A DNA stretch of 5,690 nt from CALLMJ01 sp964493765 (GTDB lineage: Bacteria; Bacteroidota; Bacteroidia; J057; CALLMJ01). This document shows, one piece after another, positions 1 through 5,678 of this stretch. The stretch covers positions 1 through 5,690 of the forward strand of contig CAZBPK010000167.1 of the NCBI GenBank assembly GCA_964493765.1. Direction: 5' to 3'. A program made the translations under genes and the position numbers. Below the pieces are notes generated by a model. That model was not told where the DNA came from, searched no databases, and saw only the letters and a program-made list of their open reading frames with translations. Every line of letters starts with the position of its first letter. The stretch's first letter is position 1.

Positions 1-19
1 TAATAAAAAATTAAAAGTA

Positions 20-27
20 CAAAGTTA
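20..27 (-). promoter_or_regulatory. Candidate leftward -7 element (TAACTTTG)
   Basis: Read on the minus strand, bases 27 to 20 give TAACTTTG, a full match to the Bacteroidota -7 consensus TAnnTTTG. The nearest upstream TTTG (46-43) is only 15 bases away, shorter than the usual 19-20, so the -33 part is poor. It would drive a gene starting beyond the left edge. One eight-base match in AT-rich DNA can arise by chance. Confidence 0.3.
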
Positions 28-55
28 CACAATTTTTATACACAAAAAATTTGAA

Positions 56-63
56 TAGTTTTG
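56..63 (+). promoter_or_regulatory. Weak rightward -7 element (TAGTTTTG) before repeat copy 1
   Basis: TAGTTTTG matches TAnnTTTG, but there is no TTG at the expected -33 distance; bases 33-37 are a T run. A transcript starting near base 70 would run straight into repeat copy 1 in its sense orientation, so it is recorded as a possible promoter for an RNA from the repeat. Evidence is thin. Confidence 0.2.
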
Positions 64-114
64 TTTCATCATTAGTAAGTTTTTGACAAAAAAAAGGCAC
101 AGAAGTTGGTAATA

Positions 115-246
115 TGAGTGGGGGATGAGAAGGGCACGAAGTGGCACTGCCTTATGACATTCTTGAAAAAAATGGAAAAAGGATTGCATAAGGGAACGAG
201 AAGCCCGAAGCAAGCCCGACCAGTAGCGAAGCAAGGGACACGCCCT
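115..246 (+). repeat. Dispersed structured intergenic repeat, copy 1
   Basis: This GC-richer island in AT-rich intergenic DNA aligns without gaps to 5377-5508, both on the plus strand, with 108 of 132 positions identical. Identical blocks are 129-153, 200-221, 225-237 and 239-246. Thirteen of the 24 differences lie in 154-175. That arm still folds: 150-153 pairs with 179-182, 158-161 with 171-174 and 163-164 with 168-169, around the loop GAA, with a tandem G-A/A-G step at 156-157 against 175-176. The outer ends may close as a stem, 116-120 with 239-243, with one mismatch in this copy. GAAGC occurs three times (200, 207, 228). There is no convincing open reading frame. It may be a non-coding RNA, a REP- or MITE-like element, or a processed transcript end. 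It resembles intergenic repeats I recall from Bacteroidota, but I cannot name a family. Confidence 0.8.
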
Positions 247-275
247 TATAATTATTGATATTTTGAAGAATTTTT

Positions 276-305
276 TTAGATAATTGAAAAAAATACATAC
301 TTTTG
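276..305 (+). promoter_or_regulatory. Promoter candidate for the PorV2-like gene
   Basis: TACTTTTG at 298-305 matches the -7 consensus TAnnTTTG. A degenerate TTAG at 276-279 lies 18 bases upstream in the -33 position; the true TTG at 284-286 is too close to serve. Transcription would begin near 310 and leave a leader of about 30-35 bases before the ATG at 344. The leader contains a short inverted repeat, ACGTT (318-322) and AACGT (328-332), with no evident function. Confidence 0.5.
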
Positions 306-343
306 TGTGAATAATTTACGTTAAAAAAACGTTTTATCAACGC

Positions 344-1426
344 ATGTTAAAATTAAGTTTACTGGTAATCATAAGTCTTTGCTTTGTAGGAGTTTATGGG
401 CAAACTTCTGCACCAAAATATTCCAATGAATTTTTAAAATTAGGAGTTGGAGCTGATGCTGCTGGCATGGGAAATACACGAATAGGAATCGCAAATGATG
501 TTACAGCGGGTTATTGGAATCCAGCGGGAATTGCTTTTTTAGAAGAACCTCAAGTGGCATTAATGCACAATGAATATTTTGCAGGTATTGCTAAATATGA
601 TTATGGAGCTTTTGCGATGCCTCTACAAGAAAATCGTTATTTTGGTGCTTCATTTTTGCGTTTTGGGATTGATGATATTCCCAATACCTTAAATTTTAAA
701 GATGGTAACGCATTCAATTATGATAAAATTACCTCTTTTTCAGTTGCTGATATGGCTTTATTATTAACCTACGCTCAAAAATTTCAAGATAATTTATCTT
801 TTGGTGCAAACTTAAAAATTATTAATAGACAAATTGGCGATTTTGCTACTGCTTGGGGCTTTGGTTTAGATTTAGGAGCTAGATATTCCAATGAAAAATT
901 TCATGCGGGTGTGGTTTTAAGAGATGTAACTACAACTTTTAATGCATGGACATTTAATACTGAGCTCTTTGAAGAAGCTTTTGCTCAAACGGGCAATGAA
1001 ATTCCTCAAAACTCTATTGAATTAACGCTTCCTTCTATGAATTTTGGTGCTGGCTATACTTTGGGTGATAAAGAAAAATTTGCTGCTACAGTTGCTTTGG
1101 ATTTCCAAACTAATTTTGATGGAAAAAGAAATGTTTTAGCAAATATAAGTAGAGTAAGTTTTGACCCTCATTTAGGGGTTGAAGGGGTTTTTAAAAATAT
1201 TGTATTTTTAAGAGGTGGTGTAATGAATTTTCAAAGATTATCCAATTTAGATAATAAAAAAGTAGTTTCTGTTTATCCTACCGCTGGAATTGGATTTAAT
1301 ATTGTTAATGTAGCACAAGTAGATTATGCACTTTCTAATATTGGTAATTTAAAACAGAATTTATATTCGCACATTTTCTCAATACGTATTAATCTCGGCA
1401 AAATCTTGCAAAAAAATAATTATTAA
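344..1426 (+). CDS. porV2: PorV2-like outer membrane protein of the PorV/PorQ family (T9SS-associated)
   Basis: This 360-residue protein is predicted to be an outer membrane beta-barrel. It has a signal peptide at about residues 1-19 (MLKL, hydrophobic core, then VYG before Q20). The mature start APKYSNEFLKLGVGADAAGM and the DVTAGYWNPAG stretch (NPAG at 59-62) are the hallmarks of the PorV/PorQ branch of the FadL-like barrels. The segment around EYFAGIAKYDYGAFA and later FATAWGFGLD and DVTTTFNAWTFNTE fit the subgroup annotated as PorV2 in Cytophagales and relatives. PorV proper shuttles T9SS cargo between the translocon and the attachment complex; PorV2 is assigned by similarity and its exact task is not settled. 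The rest alternates in strand-like fashion with aromatic residues, as in a barrel, and the length is normal. The ATG is the first in frame after the promoter at 298-305. It is monocistronic, with no other T9SS gene nearby. Family assignment is firm; the PorV2 label, recalled rather than searched, is less so. Confidence 0.85.
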   Translation: MLKLSLLVIISLCFVGVYGQTSAPKYSNEFLKLGVGADAAGMGNTRIGIANDVTAGYWNPAGIAFLEEPQVALMHNEYFAGIAKYDYGAFAMPLQENRYFGASFLRFGIDDIPNTLNFKDGNAFNYDKITSFSVADMALLLTYAQKFQDNLSFGANLKIINRQIGDFATAWGFGLDLGARYSNEKFHAGVVLRDVTTTFNAWTFNTELFEEAFAQTGNEIPQNSIELTLPSMNFGAGYTLGDKEKFAATVALDFQTNFDGKRNVLANISRVSFDPHLGVEGVFKNIVFLRGGVMNFQRLSNLDNKKVVSVYPTAGIGFNIVNVAQVDYALSNIGNLKQNLYSHIFSIRINLGKILQKNNY

Positions 1427-1461
1427 TTTTTAAATTTTTATCAATAACTCCCTAAGAATAC

Positions 1462-1478
1462 TTATTTTTCAAAAATAA
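1462..1478. repeat. AT-only perfect inverted repeat abutting a -33 element
   Basis: TTATTTTT (1462-1469), one C, then AAAAATAA (1471-1478) form a perfect 8-base inverted repeat. It ends immediately before the TTG (1479-1481) of the next promoter and could be a regulator site or a weak hairpin after the PorV2-like gene. No T run follows on the plus strand, so it is not a standard terminator. Chance is possible in such AT-rich DNA. Confidence 0.3.
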
Positions 1479-1509
1479 TTGGTAATTAGGTTAAAACTTT
1501 TTATTTTTG
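1479..1509 (+). promoter_or_regulatory. Bacteroidota-type promoter (TTG-N20-TATTTTTG)
   Basis: TTG at 1479-1481, a 20-base spacer, and TATTTTTG at 1502-1509 match the -33/-7 consensus used by the primary sigma factor of Bacteroidota. It lies between the end of the PorV2-like gene and the ATG at 1541, giving a leader of roughly 25-30 bases. The operon promoter at 5330-5300 on the minus strand has the same spacing and the same -7 octamer, which supports both. Confidence 0.65.
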
Positions 1510-1540
1510 TATCCTAAATAAAAAATCAAATTCAGCATAT

Positions 1541-2170
1541 ATGGTACAAATTTTAAATAATAGTATTATGATTTTTGCTTTGGGGTTTGCTCCATTGTTT
1601 TTTCTTTCTTCTTTAATTCACAAAAAAAAATATAAAAACGTTATTTTATCATGGAAAAAGCCAATAATGGTAGTTCCTACAATTCTATGTTTTTCACTCA
1701 ATCTTACATTTTTTATTTTAGCAGCATTTTTCTTTGCTACCTACTTTGGAAGAATTGAGGGTATAAAAATTTTTGATTATCCTTCTGATAGAGTTTATTT
1801 ACTTGGTATTGATTGTGTTATGGGTATTGTTGGTACTACCCTAACCTATTTTGCTTTACAAAACTATTTTACTCAAGTTATTACCATTAATGGAATTATT
1901 ATAAGAGAATGGAGCTGGGAAAGTTTAAGATTTGTTGAAAATAAATTGCAATGGGACCAAATCAATGATTATTTTGTAAAGTTTGATTATCCAATTAGTG
2001 TTTTCACTTTTATTTCTACTCGTAATAATTACCTTGAAAAAATTTCACTTTCTGTACCATTTTATGCACTTCCACGCTTTGAACAGCAATTAGAATCCCA
2101 AATGGATTTTATTCAATTACAAAGAGAACAGCTCAAGGAAATTTCCAAAAAATTTAGGTCTTTTAATTAA
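1541..2170 (+). CDS. Membrane protein with three TM helices and a possible C-terminal PH-like domain
   Basis: This 209-residue protein matches no family I can name with certainty. Three hydrophobic helices are visible at about 9-26, 42-69 and 87-109. The basic stretch HKKKYK after the first puts that loop in the cytoplasm, so the N-terminus is outside and the region after helix 3 is cytoplasmic. Residues 112-185 look like a small beta-rich domain ending in a helix: ITINGIIIREW, then LQWDQINDYFVKFD, then FTFISTRNN and a helix PRFEQQLESQM. The order 'ngi..., W-x-x-I..., helix' resembles bacterial PH-like (bPH) domains of small membrane proteins. The last 20 residues are charged and helical. The ATG follows a good promoter; an alternative Met at residue 10 would spoil helix 1. 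Its stop overlaps that of the opposing lipoprotein gene. It is probably a real gene; its function is unknown. Confidence 0.75.
   Translation: MVQILNNSIMIFALGFAPLFFLSSLIHKKKYKNVILSWKKPIMVVPTILCFSLNLTFFILAAFFFATYFGRIEGIKIFDYPSDRVYLLGIDCVMGIVGTTLTYFALQNYFTQVITINGIIIREWSWESLRFVENKLQWDQINDYFVKFDYPISVFTFISTRNNYLEKISLSVPFYALPRFEQQLESQMDFIQLQREQLKEISKKFRSFN
2163..2170. other. Palindrome TTAATTAA holding both convergent stop codons
   Basis: The plus-strand gene ends with TAA at 2168-2170 and the minus-strand gene with TAA at 2165-2163. Both lie inside the 8-base palindrome TTAATTAA, so the coding regions overlap tail to tail by 8 bases. No hairpin plus T tract is visible at the junction. Transcripts from either side probably run into the opposing gene unless another mechanism stops them. 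Confidence 0.9.
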
Positions 2171-2897
2171 TCGGTATAATCTTGCCTCCTTTGGTAATTT
2201 TCTGAATAAAAATCTCTGGATTACCTTTATAATACAAGTTTCCTGTGCCTCTTAATTCACCATCTAACCAACTGTTCGTATAAACATAGGCATCTCCAAT
2301 GGAAAAACTAGAAATATAAGCATACTCTTTAACAAAAAGGTCTTTGGCATAAAGAAAATTACTTCCATTAAAATGAAAATATAGATGATTGGTGGTACCT
2401 TCTAAATAAATATCACCTGAAGCATACGAAGCACCATAAACAATTTTGGAACGGGTTAATAAATGAATATCACCATTACCTTCATTGGAAAATGCAATGG
2501 AATCGGTTTCTAATGTATCTCTTAAAAAAATATCTCCGTATCCAACGTGATGAATTGACAACAAGAAAGGCATATAAATTTTCATCTTAATTTTTTTTGA
2601 AGGGTCTCTCATAAAGTTACAACGATTTAGATTTTTGATAATCAAACAACTATCTTTTACCTCAGTAATAATTTTAGATATTAAGTTTTTCCCCGCTTCA
2701 ATTTCCACTTGAAATTGATTTTTTAAGAAAATTTCAATTTCTATTCTATCATGAACTTCTAATTTTTTAAAAGGTTTTAATTCTCGGGTTTCGGATATAA
2801 TTTTTCCATTTGATTTAGTACAATCCCATTGTTTATCGGGTTGGCAATTAACAAAAGTGAAAAAAATACTCAGAAAATAAATCCAATGAATTTTCAT
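2163..2897 (-). CDS. DUF2807 (head GIN domain) lipoprotein
   Basis: This is a 244-residue predicted lipoprotein, last gene of the minus-strand operon. Residues 1-17 form a short signal peptide and C18 (FVNC, then QPD) is the probable lipidated cysteine; Asn just before it is unusual for a lipobox. Residues about 40-230 show the DUF2807 pattern: RELKPFKKLEVHDRIEIEIF, a basic 'KIKMKIYMP' strand, then repeated short strands with G-D-I steps (VGYGDIFL, GNGDIHLL, ASGDIYLE, SIGDAYVY) that suggest a right-handed beta-helix. It ends in GTGNLYYKGNP (217-227), the typical finish of this family. DUF2807 proteins are common in Bacteroidota envelopes and are called putative adhesin-like, but no biochemical role is established. 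Its ATG overlaps the stop of the M28 gene by 4 bases. Family call is strong; function is unknown. Confidence 0.85.
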   Translation of the reverse strand: MKIHWIYFLSIFFTFVNCQPDKQWDCTKSNGKIISETRELKPFKKLEVHDRIEIEIFLKNQFQVEIEAGKNLISKIITEVKDSCLIIKNLNRCNFMRDPSKKIKMKIYMPFLLSIHHVGYGDIFLRDTLETDSIAFSNEGNGDIHLLTRSKIVYGASYASGDIYLEGTTNHLYFHFNGSNFLYAKDLFVKEYAYISSFSIGDAYVYTNSWLDGELRGTGNLYYKGNPEIFIQKITKGGKIIPIN

Positions 2898-4063
2898 GAT
2901 TGAGATAACTGTTCGTCTTCAATTAAAATGAAAGTTTTAAGAACTTCAACCATTTGATCAATAGCTATAGGGTTCAGTTGGTCAACGGTATCTAAACGAG
3001 TATGGTAAGTAGGGTCAAGTTTATGAGTAGTTTGTGCAGTGATAGAAATAGCAGGAATACCTTTTTTATGAAATCTATGAGCGTCAGTACCGCCCATTAA
3101 TAAATCGACCTTTTTAAACGGAACCTTATTTTTTTTAAAACTATCTTCCATAGCAGTAATAACTCTTTTTGGGTAAGCCACCCAAGGATTAACTTCCCTT
3201 CTAAAAATGGTAAAATGGTCAGGGTCTTTAATGCCATCTAAATTGATAAGAATAGCATTTTCTTCAATAAGTTCATTTTGAAATTGTTTAGCAAAATATT
3301 TAGAGCCATTGGTTCCAGTTTCTTCAGCACCAAAGCTTAAAATTTTTAAACGAATATGATTTAAAGTGCTATGCCCTTTTATTTCAGGATGTAAAAAAGA
3401 TTTTAAAGCAAAATAAGCAGTAGAAATGCCCGATAAATTATCTTGAGCCCCATCAACTACATAATTACCGTGCATAAAGAAAAATGCAAGCGTAGTAGGA
3501 CTTAATGCTAAAAATAGCCATTTGACAAAAGACCACTCCCAAAAATAATCCAACCAAAGAAAAATAGGCCAAAAAACTAAAGTTAATCCAGCAAACAGAG
3601 TTAGTTTAGCACCCCAAGTTTTAAATTTATACCACCACCAAAATTCTCTGACATTATCCATGTGCCCACTCATTATAATCGTCATTTTGACTTCTTTTTG
3701 AGGCTCAATTGTACCTAAAACATTATGACTTAGCTTTTTAGGGAAAAATATATTTAACCAATCTCTATAGGCAACAAAATGACCAAGAAACAAAATGGTG
3801 TTAATAGTTGCAAGCAAAACAATCCACAATTCATTATAAAAGAATTTAAAGCCTAAAGTAAAGTAAAAGATGGAACAAAAAATTTTTAAGGAAAAAAACT
3901 TGGCATCTAAAGGAGCTTCAAAGGCATGAATTTCAACTTTTTTACAAAAGTCTTTAAGTCGCATAGCTAAATCCGCTTGTGCATTGGTTTCTGCTTCTGA
4001 TCCTGCTAATCTACCTCCATGTTTATCAATAAAATCTTTGATGAATGCAATGGGTTCTGTCAT
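2894..4063 (-). CDS. M28-family zinc peptidase with internal transmembrane segments
   Basis: This 389-residue protein is a probable membrane-anchored aminopeptidase of the M28 (peptidase Q/S-like) family, which uses two zinc ions. The expected residues are present in order: H134 in SGHMDN, D208 in GAQDNLSG, E247 and E248 in GAEETG (general base and ligand), D276 in INLDG, and H354 in TYHTRLDT. GGTDAHRFHKKGIPAIS (324-340) is the conserved loop before the last ligand. The N-terminus HGGRLAGSEAET (15-26) is also typical. Unusually, hydrophobic helices interrupt the catalytic fold: two at about 57-75 and 79-98, before the first ligand, and two at about 154-174 and 179-198, between H134 and D208. 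There is no signal peptide. The ATG overlaps the M16 stop (ATGA), and the protein's own stop overlaps the lipoprotein start, so the gene sits mid-operon. The family is certain; the substrate and the side of the membrane it faces are not. Confidence 0.9.
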   Translation of the reverse strand: MTEPIAFIKDFIDKHGGRLAGSEAETNAQADLAMRLKDFCKKVEIHAFEAPLDAKFFSLKIFCSIFYFTLGFKFFYNELWIVLLATINTILFLGHFVAYRDWLNIFFPKKLSHNVLGTIEPQKEVKMTIIMSGHMDNVREFWWWYKFKTWGAKLTLFAGLTLVFWPIFLWLDYFWEWSFVKWLFLALSPTTLAFFFMHGNYVVDGAQDNLSGISTAYFALKSFLHPEIKGHSTLNHIRLKILSFGAEETGTNGSKYFAKQFQNELIEENAILINLDGIKDPDHFTIFRREVNPWVAYPKRVITAMEDSFKKNKVPFKKVDLLMGGTDAHRFHKKGIPAISITAQTTHKLDPTYHTRLDTVDQLNPIAIDQMVEVLKTFILIEDEQLSQS

Positions 4064-5295
4064 TTTGTAGGCTGATAATAAAGAGTTGTACTATTTTCAG
4101 GTTTCAAATAGGTATTAATGACCATTTGAATGTCATCAGGAGTAACTTTCCAATAAGGCTCTTGCCAAGTGTTAATTAAATTTGCATCTCCTATACTATC
4201 ATAAATTGCTAAATTCATGGCTACATTCATAACAGTAGTATTTCCAAACAAAGTCATAGATTCTAATTTGTTGTTCATTCTATGAATTTCTTCATCAGAA
4301 ACTGTTTCATACAATTCTTGTAAAACATGATTGAGTTCATACTCAAATTCGTCAAAAGTAAAATCGGGATTAATTTTGGCTTCAATGGTAAGCATTCCTG
4401 GATCATAAGCACCCCAATGATAGGCATTTACTGAAGTTCCAATTTGGGTATTCAAAATAATATGTTTGTATAGACGAGAATTTTTACCATTTGCGAGTAA
4501 ATCGGTTAGTAAATCACAAGCTGCATGATGAGCATGAGTTCTTTCAGGTACATGGTAACATCTATAAAAAGCACAAAGTGGAACATCACGTTCAGCTATA
4601 ATTTTTTTAGCTTCAATTTGAGGTGGTTCAATAGGTAAAACTTGTTTTTTTATTTCTCTATAAGGAATAGTGCCGAACCATTTTTCAATCAATTTTTTCA
4701 TATTTTCTTTGGGAACTCCCCCTGCAACCACCAAAGTTGCATTAGCAGGAGAATAAAAATGATAGAAAAACTCTTTAATATCCTCTAAAGTAACTTTTTC
4801 TATATGGCTTATATCTTTACCAATGGTTGCCCATTTATAAGGATGAACTTGAAAATGCACTGGTCTAATTAATAAAAAGGCATCACCATAAGGTTGATTT
4901 AAGTATCTTTGTTTAAATTCTTCAATGACAACACTTTTTTGTACTTCTAAACTTTTTTGAGAAAATGCTAATTGTAACATTCTATCCGATTCTAACCATA
5001 ATCCCGTTTCAATTTGATTAGCAGGAAGCGTAAGGTAATAATTGGTAATGTCCGTAGAAGTAAAAGCGTTATTTTGACCACCCGCCAATTGCAAAGGAGT
5101 ATCATACTCAGGAATGTTAATGGAACCACCGAACATTAAATGTTCAAATAAATGGGCTAAACCCGTAAGATTTTCATTTTCATTTCTTGAACCTACACGG
5201 TATAAAACATTAATAGCCACTTTATTTACAGATAAATTTTCATGTAAAATGACTTTTAAACCGTTATCTAAAAAATATGTTTCAAAATTTATCAC
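4060..5295 (-). CDS. M16-family zinc protease (pitrilysin-like), GTG start
   Basis: This is a 411-residue metalloprotease of the M16B type, first gene of the operon. Residues use the GTG start at 5295. The inverted zinc motif HLFEH is at 48-52, with E51 the catalytic base, and the third ligand is probably E125 in VVIEEFKQRY. GGQNNAFTSTDITNYY (about 71-86) and HPYKWATIG (150-158) are usual M16 blocks. FYSPANATLVVAGGV (about 179-193) opens the C-terminal M16_C domain. The length is that of a single M16B subunit; the inactive partner often encoded next door is absent, so a homodimer is likely. There is no signal peptide, so it is probably cytoplasmic. A TTG 24 bases further upstream would lengthen the frame, but the -7 box lies inside that extension. 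The GTG gives MINFETYFLDNGLKV, the normal family beginning. It ends in a 4-base overlap with the M28 gene. Confidence 0.92.
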   Translation of the reverse strand: MINFETYFLDNGLKVILHENLSVNKVAINVLYRVGSRNENENLTGLAHLFEHLMFGGSINIPEYDTPLQLAGGQNNAFTSTDITNYYLTLPANQIETGLWLESDRMLQLAFSQKSLEVQKSVVIEEFKQRYLNQPYGDAFLLIRPVHFQVHPYKWATIGKDISHIEKVTLEDIKEFFYHFYSPANATLVVAGGVPKENMKKLIEKWFGTIPYREIKKQVLPIEPPQIEAKKIIAERDVPLCAFYRCYHVPERTHAHHAACDLLTDLLANGKNSRLYKHIILNTQIGTSVNAYHWGAYDPGMLTIEAKINPDFTFDEFEYELNHVLQELYETVSDEEIHRMNNKLESMTLFGNTTVMNVAMNLAIYDSIGDANLINTWQEPYWKVTPDDIQMVINTYLKPENSTTLYYQPTK

Positions 5296-5299
5296 AACG

Positions 5300-5330
5300 C
5301 AAAAATATAAAGTTTTCAAAAGAATTTCAA
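5300..5330 (-). promoter_or_regulatory. Operon promoter (TTG-N20-TATTTTTG) before the M16 gene
   Basis: On the minus strand TTG lies at 5330-5328, followed by a 20-base spacer and TATTTTTG at 5307-5300. This is the same -33/-7 arrangement and the same octamer as at 1479-1509. The GTG start codon begins only five bases after the -7 box, so the transcript would have almost no 5' leader. It should drive all three operon genes, as no other promoter is obvious at the 4-base junctions. Confidence 0.65.
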
Positions 5331-5376
5331 GAAAAATAGGAAATTTGAAATATCATTAAAGCTTTGCTTTGAGATG

Positions 5377-5508
5377 TGCGTGAGGGATGCGAAGGGCACG
5401 AAGTGGCACTGCCTTTTTTTGCTTTTTTCAAAAGTAAAAAAAGGATTGCCGAAGCGAAAGCGAAGCCCGAAGCAAGCCCGACCCGCAGCGAAGCAAGGGG
5501 CACGCCCT
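5377..5508 (+). repeat. Dispersed structured intergenic repeat, copy 2
   Basis: This is the second copy of the repeat at 115-246, in the same orientation and 5262 bases to the right, with no gap in the alignment. Its central arm is a near-perfect 15-pair hairpin: 5412-5426 pairs with 5430-5444 around the loop TTC, with one G-T pair at 5421/5435. An outer stem GCGTG (5378-5382) with CACGC (5501-5505) could close the whole element. GAAGC occurs four times (5451, 5462, 5469, 5490). It is upstream of the M16 operon and antisense to it, about 45 bases from its -33 element. No coding frame is convincing. It is better preserved, at least in pairing, than copy 1. Confidence 0.8.
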
Positions 5509-5604
5509 ATTTATACAAATTTAAAATTTTTGCTTGACTTCATTAAATAATTACTAAATTCAACTAATAAATGCAACTTTTGGAGTAAAAAAATTATATT
5601 TTTC
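5509..5604. other. AT-rich gene-free spacer
   Basis: This stretch between repeat copy 2 and the nested inverted repeat holds no credible coding frame and no complete promoter of the Bacteroidota pattern. A TTGACT at 5534-5539 has no suitably spaced -7 partner. I see nothing further in it. Confidence 0.6.
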
Positions 5605-5678
5605 AAGGAAAGGGAGAAAGAAAATATTCTTTCTCCTCTTTACCCTGATGGAGAGATATTATTTTTGTCCCTTTCCTT
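5605..5678. repeat. Nested inverted repeat near the right edge
   Basis: An 11-base perfect inverted repeat, AAGGAAAGGGA (5605-5615) and TCCCTTTCCTT (5668-5678), encloses a perfect 10-pair hairpin: GGAGAAAGAA (5613-5622), loop AATA, TTCTTTCTCC (5627-5636). They share bases 5613-5615, so the full forms compete slightly. GGAGAGATATT (5650-5660) can also pair with AATATTCTTTCTCC (5623-5636), giving an alternative fold. No T tract follows the outer stem on the plus strand, so it is not a plain terminator. It could be an attenuator-like leader, a small palindromic element, or the end of an insertion. The window edge prevents a decision. Confidence 0.6.

Noticed and set aside
115..246. CRISPR array or tandem repeat in the GC-rich island
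   Set aside because: GAAGC recurs but at irregular spacing, with no repeat-spacer pattern and no cas genes. Only two distant copies of the whole unit exist here.
318..332. ACGTT/AACGT hairpin in the leader of the PorV2-like gene
   Set aside because: Only five pairs around an all-A loop; too weak in AT-rich DNA to call a regulatory structure.
25..340. Two overlapping minus-strand open frames (25-234 and 152-340)
   Set aside because: They run through repeat copy 1 and flanking AT-rich DNA, have no protein family features, and the second overlaps the promoter of the PorV2-like gene. They are by-products of the repeat sequence.
5296..5319. TTG start extending the M16 protein by 8 residues
   Set aside because: The extension contains the -7 promoter element and adds residues not expected before the family's usual INFE-type beginning.
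5114..5359. Plus-strand open frame of 81 codons
   Set aside because: It is antisense to the conserved N-terminal part of the M16 gene, including its zinc motif, and shows no protein-like features of its own.
5613..5636. Intrinsic terminator at the 10-pair hairpin
   Set aside because: Neither strand has a T run directly after the stem; the next bases are TCTTTACCC on the plus strand and CTTTCCTTG on the minus strand.
5660..5667. TATTTTTG inside the nested inverted repeat as a promoter
   Set aside because: No TTG lies at the required distance upstream; bases 5637-5639 are TCT.
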